Source: CALJFL01 sp963669435 (GTDB lineage: Bacteria > Pseudomonadota > Gammaproteobacteria > Pseudomonadales > Halieaceae). From it: 64,000 nt of DNA. Shown here in pieces: positions 44,430 to 53,778 of this stretch (position 1 is the stretch's first letter; each line of letters begins with the position of its first letter). Below the pieces are notes generated by a model, which was not told where the DNA came from, searched no databases, and saw only the letters and a program-made list of their open reading frames with translations. Position numbers and translations under genes: made by a program. The DNA is taken from contig OY770025.1 of assembly GCA_963669435.1 (NCBI GenBank), positions 1,550,001-1,614,000 on the forward strand, read 5' to 3'.

Positions 44430-44538
44430 GGTTGGCTCCCAAGACGCAGTGATTTAGCGGGTTGCAAACGTCAGAGCTGCACGTTGTAACAGGTTTTGCG
44501 AGCGTAGGCTACGCCCGGGCGGATATCGAAAATGCGTC

Positions 44539-45507
44539 TTAACCAGTCCCTCTGGCGTCACTGGGGCTGAAGCCAAAGTGCTTTTTAAAGCTGCGGGAAA
44601 AGTACGCCGGGCCAGAAAAGCCCAGACTGTAGGCAATACTCTCTATGCTGTGTCCAGTGTAGTTCGGGTCCTGTAGTGTTCTCAGCGCACGTTCCAGACG
44701 CTTTTCCATGATCAAGGAGTGTAGCGTGAGCTGCTCATCTTCAAACAGCTTGTGCAGGTAACGGGTCGAGACCCCGTGGGCCGCCGCTATTTCGGTATTG
44801 GACAGCTCCGGGTTGCACAGGTTGTTTTCAATATACTGTTTGATACGTCGCTTCATCGCCGCGCGCGCAATGGAAGGGCAGGCCACCTGCTCCAACATTA
44901 CTGACGAGCTAAAGGCCATGGCGATCATATTCACCAGGTTTTCAGAAAGTTCCTCGGGGGCCTGTTGTAGATTATTGAGTTCGCGGACCAGCGAGAAGAT
45001 GAACCCTGACAAAACGGATCCCAAGCCACTGGATCCTGACACTGGAATGGCTGTGTATTTCTCTGGCTCAAGCAAGTGACGACCCAGCACTTCCTTGGGC
45101 ATTTGCACCACGAACTGGTGAAACCTCTGTTCGAAGGACAAGGTGTAAGGGCGAGTGCTGTCGTACATGGCGAACGAGCCAGGTTTAAGGATCGCCTCGC
45201 GTCCATCCTGCTGCACCCTGCCCTGGCTGGTCAGCTGGAAGCTGATCAGGAAATCTTCTTCGGTTGCTTTGGATATCTGGTGCCTCGATCGCTGAACGAC
45301 CTGCGCGTCGGTGATAACCTCGGAAAATCGCAGGTCGGCTATCCCTACACCACCGCGCAATGCGCCCTGGAAATTGCCGGCGCTGGCTTTATTGCAATCG
45401 AGTTGGACGAACTCGTCACAAATAACATCGCGCCAGTAATCCAGTGATTCGCGCGGCTTCTCATCAGCGGTAGACTTGGTGTAGCCATCCGGCAAAATAA
45501 ATTGCAT
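44539..45507 (-). CDS. AraC-family transcriptional regulator (NitR-like)
   Basis: This 322-residue regulator has an N-terminal cupin-like AraC-binding domain (RPYTLSFEQRFHQFVVQMP) and a C-terminal two-helix-turn-helix DNA-binding domain (AAAHGVSTRYLHKLFEDEQ and SIAYSLGFSGPAYFSRSFKKHFGFSPSD). ATG 45507 is chosen because AGAGG lies just upstream. It is 24 nt downstream of the aldoxime dehydratase gene in the same operon. AraC-type activators responding to nitriles or related inducers are known for nitrilase genes, so this is a probable self-regulated activator of the operon. Confidence 0.9.
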   Translation of the reverse strand: MQFILPDGYTKSTADEKPRESLDYWRDVICDEFVQLDCNKASAGNFQGALRGGVGIADLRFSEVITDAQVVQRSRHQISKATEEDFLISFQLTSQGRVQQDGREAILKPGSFAMYDSTRPYTLSFEQRFHQFVVQMPKEVLGRHLLEPEKYTAIPVSGSSGLGSVLSGFIFSLVRELNNLQQAPEELSENLVNMIAMAFSSSVMLEQVACPSIARAAMKRRIKQYIENNLCNPELSNTEIAAAHGVSTRYLHKLFEDEQLTLHSLIMEKRLERALRTLQDPNYTGHSIESIAYSLGFSGPAYFSRSFKKHFGFSPSDARGTG

Positions 45508-45531
45508 CGTCACCTCTGCAGATGATCCGGG

Positions 45532-46530
45532 TTAGTCAGTATAGCCCAGCAGCCCGGTATTCGCGTGACAATTAATGTACTCGAACTCGCTGCGCTCGGT
45601 GTCCAGCACCGTCACCTCATGCCACAGCCGCAGCTTCATCTGCTCGCCGAACTCGGTGACCATTTCCATGAAGCCGCCAAAGATATCGAGGTGTGTCGGG
45701 TGGGACTTTGCCCATTCTTCAAAGGCAAACACATCGGTGGCGTAGCCCAGGCCAAAGCTGCGGTCAGTGCCAGTCCAACCGGCATCACTTTCGTTAACAA
45801 AGCGCATATGCAGGCAACGGCTTTCCAGTGGATTATCACGCAACCAGTTCATACCCGTGATCAATACCGGGTGAAGCTTATCGAGGTACCACTGTCGTTC
45901 ACGCTCTGCACACAGGCCCCAGTTCTGGCCCGAGCGGATAACACACATGTTATGCGGGGCTTGCACCCGAACCGGCCCCTCCCGGGTGTCCTCCATTCGT
46001 TGCAGCGTGGCGCCCACTGTTACTGTCTCCCGCAGGTCCGCGGTAACCGACACCGGAATCCGGTCGCGCATGGCGCCCGCGTAACCATGTTCTTCAATGG
46101 GGCCAGTGACCTCAGGGGCAAGCACGGCTGCGCCGTCGGGCTCGGGGGTTGAATGCAGGGTTTCCAGTTGCTCCTGGGGCATGACCAGCACTTCCCGCCA
46201 ATAGCCTACCCCTTCGGTCAGCCTGTCTTCACTGTGCCACCAGGCCTGTGGTTCCACCGCCTCGCACCACGACTGGTAGCCCGACAAAAACCAGTAGGCG
46301 ATGTACATCCGGTTGAGCACGCCTTCGGCATCGACAAACTCGCCGCGGTCAAGCTGACCCACCCCGGCCTCGTGCGTCAATGCAGCTGCCGCCCAGGTGT
46401 CCAGCGCGGTAGCGTCATCGCCCTGCACGGCGAAGTACGTCGCGACTAATGGTTCGCGATTATCGCCCCAGTTTGCGGTCCACGCAGGTGCCGGCGGCTC
46501 CCATCCCTCGGGCATGTTTGCTCTGTTCAT
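45532..46530 (-). CDS. oxd: Aldoxime dehydratase (heme enzyme)
   Basis: This 332-residue protein matches the aldoxime dehydratase family that converts R-CH=NOH to a nitrile using ferrous heme b. Family landmarks are visible: the GAMRDRIPV segment (candidate active-site Arg R155), the VIRSGQNWG segment (candidate Ser S200), the SHPTHLDIFGGF segment with a candidate heme-ligand histidine H280, and LRLWHEV with the candidate catalytic His H304. Assignment of individual residues is from memory of the family. ATG 46530 has GGGAG upstream and follows the nitrilase stop by 13 nt. It is cytoplasmic and coupled to the nitrilase. Confidence 0.9.
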   Translation of the reverse strand: MNRANMPEGWEPPAPAWTANWGDNREPLVATYFAVQGDDATALDTWAAAALTHEAGVGQLDRGEFVDAEGVLNRMYIAYWFLSGYQSWCEAVEPQAWWHSEDRLTEGVGYWREVLVMPQEQLETLHSTPEPDGAAVLAPEVTGPIEEHGYAGAMRDRIPVSVTADLRETVTVGATLQRMEDTREGPVRVQAPHNMCVIRSGQNWGLCAERERQWYLDKLHPVLITGMNWLRDNPLESRCLHMRFVNESDAGWTGTDRSFGLGYATDVFAFEEWAKSHPTHLDIFGGFMEMVTEFGEQMKLRLWHEVTVLDTERSEFEYINCHANTGLLGYTD

Positions 46531-46543
46531 GGCAGCTCCCACT

Positions 46544-47557
46544 CTATGCGTTGGATCCCGACTCAGGCTCAGCAACATCGGGCGAATCGGCCTCCGGTAA
46601 CAGAGCGCCGTCCTGCGGTGCCGAAACCGGTGGCTGCGGCTCACGGTTTAATAATAGGCGGGTTACATCCGGGCGTGAATAGTGGCCGACCGGGTCAGCG
46701 AACGACTTCGCCACCGCTATCGCGCCGAGATCGAGGTCAGCGATAAGCAGACCTTCTTCATCCGGTGCCAGGGGTTCGCAGATGGGTGAGCCGTCGGGCC
46801 CAAAAATCCTGGCGTGCCCGCCACCGGGTAACAACAGCTCAGCCTGGCTCTCGTTTTCCACCATCATATCTATCATGGCCGGAGAGATGATGCCGCAGGG
46901 CGCCACCACATAGCATTGCCCCTCGGCGGCATACACCTGGGAGACGGCATTGTTCAGCGTTGGTCCCAGGGCATAGGCCTGGGGGTAACAGCTGAAGGAC
47001 GGCCAGCAACCGAGGTGGATCTGCTCGTGCATACTGTACATGGCGTACTTGGTGAGCGGCTGCAGGTGCTCCCAGCAGCACAGTTGCCCGATGCGCCCCA
47101 GCTCGGTATCCATGACCTCGAGGTCGCTGCCATCCCCTTCCCCGAACACCGTGCGTTCCATGTGGGTGGGTTTGAGTTTACGCCGGGCCTTGACCATCTC
47201 ACCCTGGGCGTTGAGCAGGAACTGCGCAATGTACAGTGACCCATGGTCTCTTTCACTGGCGCCGATGGACGCCCAGATATTGTTGTCGCGGCAAGCCCGG
47301 GCCAGGCGCTGCATCTGCTCGCTGTCTCGCTCCAGGCAATTTTCGTGGTGCGCCTGCAGATACTTCATGTTGCCGGCTGTGGGTGAAAGCCAGATCCACC
47401 AGGGATACCCGGGGATCCAACATTCCGGGAAAGCAATTAGCTCCACACCCTGGGAAGCCGCCTGTTCGATCAGGCCGATGGCTTTATCTACCGTGGCATC
47501 CAGTTGCATGAACACGGGAGCGGCTTGCACCGCAGCAACCTTACAAGAATTCGACAT
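46544..47557 (-). CDS. Nitrilase
   Basis: This 337-residue protein belongs to branch 1 of the nitrilase superfamily. The Glu-Lys-Cys triad is visible as E45 in FPECWIPGYP, K129 in RRKLKPTHMER and C161 in LCCWEHLQPL. It hydrolyses a nitrile to carboxylic acid and ammonia. ATG 47557 is supported by GGAGG upstream. Downstream of the TonB receptor by 12 nt and upstream of aldoxime dehydratase by 13 nt, it forms the second step of an aldoxime-degradation route. The C-terminal tail is acidic and non-conserved. Confidence 0.95.
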   Translation of the reverse strand: MSNSCKVAAVQAAPVFMQLDATVDKAIGLIEQAASQGVELIAFPECWIPGYPWWIWLSPTAGNMKYLQAHHENCLERDSEQMQRLARACRDNNIWASIGASERDHGSLYIAQFLLNAQGEMVKARRKLKPTHMERTVFGEGDGSDLEVMDTELGRIGQLCCWEHLQPLTKYAMYSMHEQIHLGCWPSFSCYPQAYALGPTLNNAVSQVYAAEGQCYVVAPCGIISPAMIDMMVENESQAELLLPGGGHARIFGPDGSPICEPLAPDEEGLLIADLDLGAIAVAKSFADPVGHYSRPDVTRLLLNREPQPPVSAPQDGALLPEADSPDVAEPESGSNA

Positions 47558-47569
47558 CACAACAGCCTC

Positions 47570-49837
47570 CTAGAAACGATACCTGGCGGTAACCCCGTAC
47601 TCGCGGGGTGGGTTGTAATTTGCCTCGTGAAAACCCAGGCCAAAATTGGAGTCACCGCTGGTGATAAAGCGCTCGTCGGTCAGGTTGTCGGCGTAGACGA
47701 CCAGGTCCCAGTTCTGTGACGCGCCGGTATAAGTGACGGACGCGTTCAGCAGGTAGTAACTGTCCTGGAACAGGAACACCGAGTTCTGAGCGTCGTTTTG
47801 CACATCGTCGCTGTAGAAGTAATTCGCCCGCAGCACCAGTTCGCCCCCACCAAGGTCGAAGCCGTATTCCGCGTTGATGCTGTAGGTAAACTCCGGCGTA
47901 TTGGGTAACTCGGTATCGGTGCCAATGGGTTGCGTAATGTCGGTTGTTGGCAGGTTAATTTCGGTGTATTCAGCATCGGTGTAACCCGCCGCAAGGCCGA
48001 GGGTAAGCCGTTCACCAATAAGCGCGGTCAATTCCAACTCAATGCCCTGCACTTCGGCCTCCCCTGCATTCTGGGTCAGCGGACCACCCCCTGTTTCAAA
48101 CAGAGTGACCTGCACATCGGTGTAGTCGGTAAAGAATGCAGCCAGATTGGCGCGCACCCGGTTATCCAACCCCTGCCATTTCAAACCGATCTCCCAGGCA
48201 TCAACCTCTTCGGGGTCGAATGGCAGTGGCTCCGGACGCGGCACTACGTAGCGGATATTGAAACCACCGCTCTTGAATCCTTCGGAATAACTCAGGTAAA
48301 GCAAATTGTCATCGCCGAAGCTGTACTCTAGCCCCGCTTTGTAGGTGGTCTTGGAGAAGTCGTCCTCGGCGCTGCCGGGGCCATCGCCCACCAGGCTAAC
48401 CGCCGGCATCTGACCCTCCGGGTCCGTGGATACGAATTGCAGGTAGTCGAACTCCTTGTCGTCGCGGGTGTAACGCACACCCAGGGTGATACCAAGCGCA
48501 TCGGTGACACTGTAGGTTCCCTGCAAATAGGCAGCTTCGCTGCTGTTTTCCACATCGGCGAAGTTATTGATGTACAGCGGAATGGCGAACCCGGATCCCG
48601 GTGTGGGCACCTCGCCGTAAATCGGCACGAACACGTTGTCGGTGCCTTCCTCCTCAAAAAAGTACAGTCCCGCGACGTACTGCAAACGTTCCTCGAATGC
48701 GGCCCCGGTAAACTGGAACTCCTGACTGAACTGTTCATGTTCATAGTCGGGGTTACTGGTGTGGGTGATAGCAATGGGCGAGTTATCCGGGTCACGGAAA
48801 AACTCCCCCTCGGTACTGCGCCAGGCGGTGGTGGACTTGATTTCCATGTACTCAGTCGACCAGGACAGAGTCAGTGCGGTTCCCCAGATATCCAGCTCGG
48901 TACCTGTTGGGCCGGTGGCGTAGGACTTGTCATCGTCATCCCCGAGAAAACGATCGTCGAACAAACCCTCCGGGGGATTATTGGCGGGAACGAAAACCTC
49001 GTTGTAGCTATAGGTGCTGGTGCCAACACCCGAGGTGATACCTGCCAGCACAGAGGCGGCGCTCTGTTCATCGATTCGTGTGTAGTCGTAGGTAAAGTAC
49101 GCATTGAGTGTGTCGCTGACGTCGTAGTCGGCTGCAAAGCGCAGGGAGACTTTGTCTTCGTCGCCCAGTTCGTCTCCCACCAACTCGCGATCTACGTATC
49201 CATCCTGACTCTTATAAGACAGGGCGAAGTTGGTTCTCAACGCATCGGTGATCGGCAGGTCCACAGCGCCGCGAAAGTCCAGACGGTCATCACTGCCAGC
49301 AGTCACCGAGACATCCCCGGCAAATTCCTCCCCGGGGCGACGGGAGGTGATGCTAATGGCACCGCCAATCGTATTGCGACCGAACAGCGTACCCTGGGGG
49401 CCGCGCAAGACTTCGATACGCTCGACATCAAGCACATCCATCACCCCACCTACCGAGCGCGAAGAGTAAACACCGTCGATGTAAGTGCCCACGCCGGGAT
49501 CGGTGGTTAGACTGAAATCGGTCTGACCGATACCGCGGATAAAAACGACCGCACCGGAGGACAGGCCACTCACCGGCGCCGTGGTGTCAAACGTCATGTT
49601 GGGTGTAAATTCCGCCAGGTTGGACAAGTCCTGGATACGCTGGTTTTCAATGGTGGCGGCGGTGAACGCGGACACGGCCACCGGCGTTCCTTGCAAGCTC
49701 TGCTCGCGTTTCTGGGCTGTTACCACGACCTCTTCCAGCTGCGCGGCGCGCAATTCACCCTGTGCGCCGGCGGTAACCGCGGCCAACGCCAGCAGTAGGG
49801 GTGTGCGCCTCCGATTGATTATTCGATTTATTTTCAT
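47570..49837 (-). CDS. TonB-dependent receptor of the aldoxime/nitrile operon
   Basis: This 755-residue outer-membrane receptor has a signal peptide, a TonB-box-like LEEVVVTAQKRE just after it, a plug with FIRGIGQTDFS, GTYIDGVYSSR and ERIEVLRGPQGTLFGRNTIGGAI, and a barrel ending REYGVTARYRF with the terminal phenylalanine. The sequence type is that of many marine TonB receptors for plant- or algal-derived molecules rather than siderophores. It is the first gene of the operon, with an AGGAG site before ATG 49837, and is spaced 12 nt from the nitrilase. A transported aldoxime, nitrile or conjugate is a reasonable inference. Confidence 0.95.
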   Translation of the reverse strand: MKINRIINRRRTPLLLALAAVTAGAQGELRAAQLEEVVVTAQKREQSLQGTPVAVSAFTAATIENQRIQDLSNLAEFTPNMTFDTTAPVSGLSSGAVVFIRGIGQTDFSLTTDPGVGTYIDGVYSSRSVGGVMDVLDVERIEVLRGPQGTLFGRNTIGGAISITSRRPGEEFAGDVSVTAGSDDRLDFRGAVDLPITDALRTNFALSYKSQDGYVDRELVGDELGDEDKVSLRFAADYDVSDTLNAYFTYDYTRIDEQSAASVLAGITSGVGTSTYSYNEVFVPANNPPEGLFDDRFLGDDDDKSYATGPTGTELDIWGTALTLSWSTEYMEIKSTTAWRSTEGEFFRDPDNSPIAITHTSNPDYEHEQFSQEFQFTGAAFEERLQYVAGLYFFEEEGTDNVFVPIYGEVPTPGSGFAIPLYINNFADVENSSEAAYLQGTYSVTDALGITLGVRYTRDDKEFDYLQFVSTDPEGQMPAVSLVGDGPGSAEDDFSKTTYKAGLEYSFGDDNLLYLSYSEGFKSGGFNIRYVVPRPEPLPFDPEEVDAWEIGLKWQGLDNRVRANLAAFFTDYTDVQVTLFETGGGPLTQNAGEAEVQGIELELTALIGERLTLGLAAGYTDAEYTEINLPTTDITQPIGTDTELPNTPEFTYSINAEYGFDLGGGELVLRANYFYSDDVQNDAQNSVFLFQDSYYLLNASVTYTGASQNWDLVVYADNLTDERFITSGDSNFGLGFHEANYNPPREYGVTARYRF

Positions 49838-50002
49838 GGGCTGCTCCTGTCTTGATTCACACAATCGTCGAGAATGACAAACAGGCTACGCTTGAGCCGC
49901 TGGCACGAGAATGTCATGGAGGGAACCATTTCTTGCACTTTCGCGCACGGCTATGACGGTGCTTATGTCCCTTCTGGCTGTAAGACGACGGGTAAAATCC
50001 TC

Positions 50003-50008
50003 TATACT
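50003..50008 (+). promoter_or_regulatory. Candidate -10 element upstream of the quinone oxidoreductase
   Basis: TATACT occurs 32 nt before ATG 50041. No convincing -35 was found at the expected distance. The 49838-50040 spacer is shared with the divergent TonB receptor operon and is where a NitR-like regulator would bind. Confidence 0.35.
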
Positions 50009-50040
50009 GACCAAAATCCAAGGCTCGAATACATCCCGCT

Positions 50041-51042
50041 ATGACCCAATCCGCGACTCCCACCGGTACGCGTCGCTACGTTGCCATCGATCCCGAAGAT
50101 CAGTCCCTTGCCATCGAACACGAGCCGATCCCGAAACCCGGCCCTGAGGAAGTATTGATCGCGGTACACAGTGCGGGGATCAATCGCGCGGACCTTATGC
50201 AGCGGGCCGGGCTGTACCCGCCGCCTGCAGATGCCTCTCCCATCATAGGACTGGAAGTATCCGGTGAAGTAGTGGCCGTGGGAGATCAGGTGTCAGGCTG
50301 GAGCCCGGGTGACAAGCTGTGTGCGCTCACCCACGGCGGCGGCTACGCAGACGTTACCGTGGCGCCGGTGGGGCAGTGTTTGCCGATTCCAGCGGGTTAT
50401 TCCATGCAAGAGGCAGCGGCATTGCCCGAGGCACTGCTGACGGTGTGGCACAACCTGTTCCAGCGATGCCGACTGCAAAGTGGCGAAAAAGTACTGATAC
50501 ATGGTGGTGCCAGCGGCATCGGCACCATGGCTATCTCCGTTGCCAGCGCACTGGGTGCCGAGGTTTACACCACCGCCGGCAGCGCTTCCAAGTGCACCGC
50601 ATTGGAAAAACTCGGCGCCACCCGCGCGGTCAATTACCGCGAAGAGGACTTCGAGTCCGTGTTGGATACACTGGGCTTGCGCGACCAGATTGACGTAATT
50701 CTCGACATGGCGGGGGGTGATTTCGTACAGAAAAACCTCAATGTCGCCGCGCCCGAGGGACGCATTGTTTATATCGCCTTTATCCGCGGCTTCAAGGCAG
50801 ACCTCAATCTGTTACCCATGCTGATGAAGCGACTGACCGTCACCGGCTCAACCCTGCGGGCACAGAGCTTTGCCCAGAAGGCCGTGATGGTGCAAGAAAT
50901 TCTGCAAACGGTTTATCCCCACCTGGAGAACGGCACCATCAAACCGGTTATAGATGGCAGTTTCCCGCTAGGGCAGGTGGCCGACGCGCAGGCGCGCATG
51001 CAGAGTGGTGATCATATGGGAAAAATTCTCCTGACCATGTGA
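50041..51042 (+). CDS. NAD(P)H quinone oxidoreductase (PIG3-like)
   Basis: This 333-residue medium-chain dehydrogenase/reductase has the zinc-free quinone oxidoreductase pattern: SAGINRADLMQRAGLYPPP, the NADPH-binding IHGGASGIGTMAISVA and a C-terminal LRAQSFAQKAVM segment characteristic of the PIG3 group. It reduces quinones by one or two electrons. It is divergent from the TonB/nitrilase operon, and its stop overlaps the upstream frame of the next gene. Confidence 0.9.
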   Translation: MTQSATPTGTRRYVAIDPEDQSLAIEHEPIPKPGPEEVLIAVHSAGINRADLMQRAGLYPPPADASPIIGLEVSGEVVAVGDQVSGWSPGDKLCALTHGGGYADVTVAPVGQCLPIPAGYSMQEAAALPEALLTVWHNLFQRCRLQSGEKVLIHGGASGIGTMAISVASALGAEVYTTAGSASKCTALEKLGATRAVNYREEDFESVLDTLGLRDQIDVILDMAGGDFVQKNLNVAAPEGRIVYIAFIRGFKADLNLLPMLMKRLTVTGSTLRAQSFAQKAVMVQEILQTVYPHLENGTIKPVIDGSFPLGQVADAQARMQSGDHMGKILLTM

Positions 51043-51131
51043 TGCAACGCCAGATTCCTCCGGTACTATTGACGACAGCGACTACCCAGACAATCATTTT
51101 GAACATCACCAGATACAGGACCAGGATCATC

Positions 51132-52673
51132 ATGCCAGGCTTACGACGCTTGACCTTTTTCTTTCTCATCACCTCGGCGCTGACTGCCTGTGGTGACCCG
51201 GAGCCGCCTGCAGACTCCGAGCCTGCAGCCCCGGCTGCTGCTGCAAGTGCTGAGGTCAGCACCGAGGCATCCGCCGAACCACCCTCTGCCGCAGAGCCGC
51301 CGCCACCGCGTGACGACCTCAAATTCGTTACCGCATGGACCGGGGACCTGGACGGCATGGAAGAGCGCCGGGTGATCAGGATACTGACGGTGTACAGCCC
51401 AGGCCGCTACTACATCGACGGCGCCGATGAAAAAGGTATGGTCGCCGAGTTGGCGGAGCGCTTTGAGAATGACATCAACAAGGCGCTGGGCCGGGGACAC
51501 CTGCGCGTTCACGTGGTGGTCTTACCGATTGCCCGTGACCAGCTTATCCCCGCCCTGCTCGCGGGTAAAGGCGACATCATCGCCGCCAACCTGTCCATCA
51601 CACCCGAGCGGCAGGAGATCATAGATTTCAGTACACCAATTTCCAAGCCGCTGTCAGAGATACTGGTAACGGGGCCTTCCGCGCCGCCTTTGCAGGATAA
51701 GGCCGACCTGGCGGGTAAAACGGTTTTCCTGCGTCAATCCAGCAGCTACCGGGAAAGCGTCGAGGAATACAACGCCGAATTGGCGGCGGCCGGCAAGCCC
51801 CCGATCAAAGTAGATCTCGCATCCGAACGCCTGGAAGATGACGACCTGATCGAGATGGTGAATAGCGGCATGATGCCCTGGGCCATCGTCGATGACAGTA
51901 AGTTCCAGACCTGGGAAGAGGTGTTTACCGAGCTGACACCGCGACGTGATATTACCTTTCGTGAAGGTGCCCGCATCGCCTGGGCATTTCGCAAGGACAG
52001 CCCCAAACTTGCGGAAGCGGTAAACACCTTCGTGAAGAAAAATCGCCAGGGCACACTCATCGGTAACATTCTGGTCAATCGTTACGTGCGGGACTTCGAT
52101 TGGGTTGCCAACGCCCTGGGTGACGAGGATTACAAACGACTGAAAGACCTCGAGGCAATCTTCAAGAAGTACGGCGAGCAGTACGAAATTGATTACCTGA
52201 TCGCCGCTGCCCAGGGCTACCAGGAGTCGCGGCTGGACCAGAGTGTGCGCAGTCATGCCGGGGCCGTCGGGGTTATGCAGCTACTGCCCAGTACCGCCAG
52301 CGACCCAAAGGTTGGCATACCCAATATTAATGAAGTTGATGCCAACATTCAGGCCGGCATGAAGTACCTGGACTACCTGCGTGATCGCTATTTTGACGAG
52401 CCGGAGATCAGCCCTATGGACCAAACCCTGTTGGCACTGGGTGCCTACAATGCCGGGCCGGCGAGAATGATCAACCTGCGGCGCAAAGCAACCCAGCAGG
52501 GTTACGATCCCAACGTGTGGTTTGACAACGTCGAGATCATCGCCGCTCAAGACATTGGCCGGGAGACCGTGCAGTACGTTGCCAACATCTTCAAGTACTA
52601 CCAGGCCTACAGCATGTCCATCGCCCGCAATCTGGAGAGGCAAGCCGCCCGTGAAGAGGCGGGGATCGAATAG
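51132..52673 (+). CDS. mltF: Lytic murein transglycosylase F-like lipoprotein
   Basis: This 513-residue protein has a lipobox ALTACGD (C20), a proline/alanine-rich linker (residues about 22-60), a type 3 solute-binding domain (EERRVIRILTVYSPGRYYIDG onward) and a C-terminal SLT domain with catalytic Glu in AAQGYQESRLDQ, followed by SHAGAVGVMQLLPST and LGAYNAGPARM. It cleaves peptidoglycan to 1,6-anhydro products at the cell wall; the binding domain may sense muropeptides. ATG 51132 begins a typical lipoprotein signal. Longer frame upstream is rejected. Confidence 0.92.
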   Translation: MPGLRRLTFFFLITSALTACGDPEPPADSEPAAPAAAASAEVSTEASAEPPSAAEPPPPRDDLKFVTAWTGDLDGMEERRVIRILTVYSPGRYYIDGADEKGMVAELAERFENDINKALGRGHLRVHVVVLPIARDQLIPALLAGKGDIIAANLSITPERQEIIDFSTPISKPLSEILVTGPSAPPLQDKADLAGKTVFLRQSSSYRESVEEYNAELAAAGKPPIKVDLASERLEDDDLIEMVNSGMMPWAIVDDSKFQTWEEVFTELTPRRDITFREGARIAWAFRKDSPKLAEAVNTFVKKNRQGTLIGNILVNRYVRDFDWVANALGDEDYKRLKDLEAIFKKYGEQYEIDYLIAAAQGYQESRLDQSVRSHAGAVGVMQLLPSTASDPKVGIPNINEVDANIQAGMKYLDYLRDRYFDEPEISPMDQTLLALGAYNAGPARMINLRRKATQQGYDPNVWFDNVEIIAAQDIGRETVQYVANIFKYYQAYSMSIARNLERQAAREEAGIE

Positions 52674-52739
52674 GGCCGGTACTGCCCAGCGCCAAGCGAC
52701 CGGGCAATTTAACGCCCGACCAGAGTAGCCCCTCTTCGC

Positions 52740-53384
52740 TTAGCGCCTGCTAGCGGCTTTCTTTTTGGGTGCCGCCTTCTTCTTGGGAGCCGCTTTTTTC
52801 TTGGCGGCTGCCTTTTTAGGTGCAGCCTTTTTCTTCACTGCTGCCTTTTTCTTCACTGCTGCCTTTTTCTTCACAGCTGCCTTCTTCTTGGGTGCAGCCT
52901 TCTTTTTGGGAGCGGCTTTCTTGCTCGCGGCTGGTTTGCTGGTACTCGATTTTTTACGCGCCTTCCTGGCCTTGGCTTTCGCCTGGCGTTGCGCCGCCTT
53001 TTCTACCAGGGTTGCTGCCCGCTCGGCCGCCTGGGCTTTACGTGCCTCGAGTACCGCATCGGCCCGCATGGGCATCAGCTTCTCAGCGTATTCATAGGCT
53101 GCCTTGGCGATCTCTCCCACGGTGTCGGCGAGTTCCTGCACCTGTTTGCGCAGTTCCTCGACACGTTTCTGGTTTTCGCTGGTCGCCCGCTTGCGCAGGG
53201 TACCGCGCGCCTTTTTCAAGCGGGTGTTCGCGTTGCTGTATTTCTTGCGAGCAGCAGCCAGATCCCGCTTCGCTTTGGCGTGCGCCTTTTCTGTTTCCGC
53301 GAGCAATCGAGCGCGGAGCTTTTCAACTTCTCGACTCGCCTGCTCGGCGAGCCTGGTTGCCTGTGCCAGTTCTTTTTCCAACAT
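52740..53384 (-). CDS. AlgP-like protein with lysine/alanine-rich histone-H1-like tail
   Basis: This 214-residue protein has a long helical, probably coiled-coil domain (residues 1-135), then a tail (about 150-214) of repeated AAPKKK and AAVKKK units resembling eukaryotic histone H1 and Pseudomonas AlgP. The tail should bind DNA or RNA non-specifically. ATG 53384 is selected because the coiled-coil begins there; upstream sequence in this frame is not family-like. Transcription is divergent from the two small genes that follow at 53537. Confidence 0.8.
   Translation of the reverse strand: MLEKELAQATRLAEQASREVEKLRARLLAETEKAHAKAKRDLAAARKKYSNANTRLKKARGTLRKRATSENQKRVEELRKQVQELADTVGEIAKAAYEYAEKLMPMRADAVLEARKAQAAERAATLVEKAAQRQAKAKARKARKKSSTSKPAASKKAAPKKKAAPKKKAAVKKKAAVKKKAAVKKKAAPKKAAAKKKAAPKKKAAPKKKAASRR
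52749..52935. repeat. Repeat array in the tail of the AlgP-like gene
   Basis: Imperfect 15-18-base units such as GCTGCCTTTTTCTTC recur on the plus strand and encode the AAxKKK tail on the minus strand. Copy number is likely to vary between strains by slippage. Confidence 0.7.
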
Positions 53385-53536
53385 CGTAGAGTTACTCCGT
53401 TGTAATAAGGTATACCGCTTAAGCAGTGTAGGCACTAATTGACTGCTTGCAACTCGCCGCTGTTCATCCAGGCTGTGGGAAAGGTCCTGACCTTGAGCTA
53501 GTATGAAGGCAGACACAGCGATAAACGGTAAAGGTA

Positions 53537-53776
53537 ATGGCGGCCGGCAAGTCTTCGAACATTCGCGCTCCCAAGTATGTCAGGCAGAAGCTGCGATCAG
53601 CGGCAATTGCGGCCGTGCGTAAAGACATGATTCACGCGGGCCGCAAGGAGAGCGAATACTCGGACGAGGACCTGGAGTACCTGGTCGCCGAAAAAGAAAA
53701 GGAAATCTGGTCTGGCATCGGCTGGAAAGGTTTCGGTATTGCCGCGCTGTTGCTGGGCATTAATATCGGTATCTAG
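53537..53776 (+). CDS. Small membrane-tethered protein
   Basis: This 79-residue protein is basic at the N-terminus (RAPKYVRQKLRSAAIAAVRKDM), acidic in the middle and ends in a hydrophobic helix (residues 62-78). I recognise no family. It is immediately followed by the next gene (2-nt gap), so the two are co-transcribed. The divergent position next to the AlgP-like gene suggests, but does not prove, a shared function. Confidence 0.6.
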   Translation: MAAGKSSNIRAPKYVRQKLRSAAIAAVRKDMIHAGRKESEYSDEDLEYLVAEKEKEIWSGIGWKGFGIAALLLGINIGI

Positions 53777-53778
53777 CG

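Noticed and set aside
51039..51131. Upstream extension of the MltF-like lipoprotein
   Set aside because: The extra 31 residues precede a complete lipoprotein signal peptide and overlap the quinone reductase stop, so they are not part of the protein.
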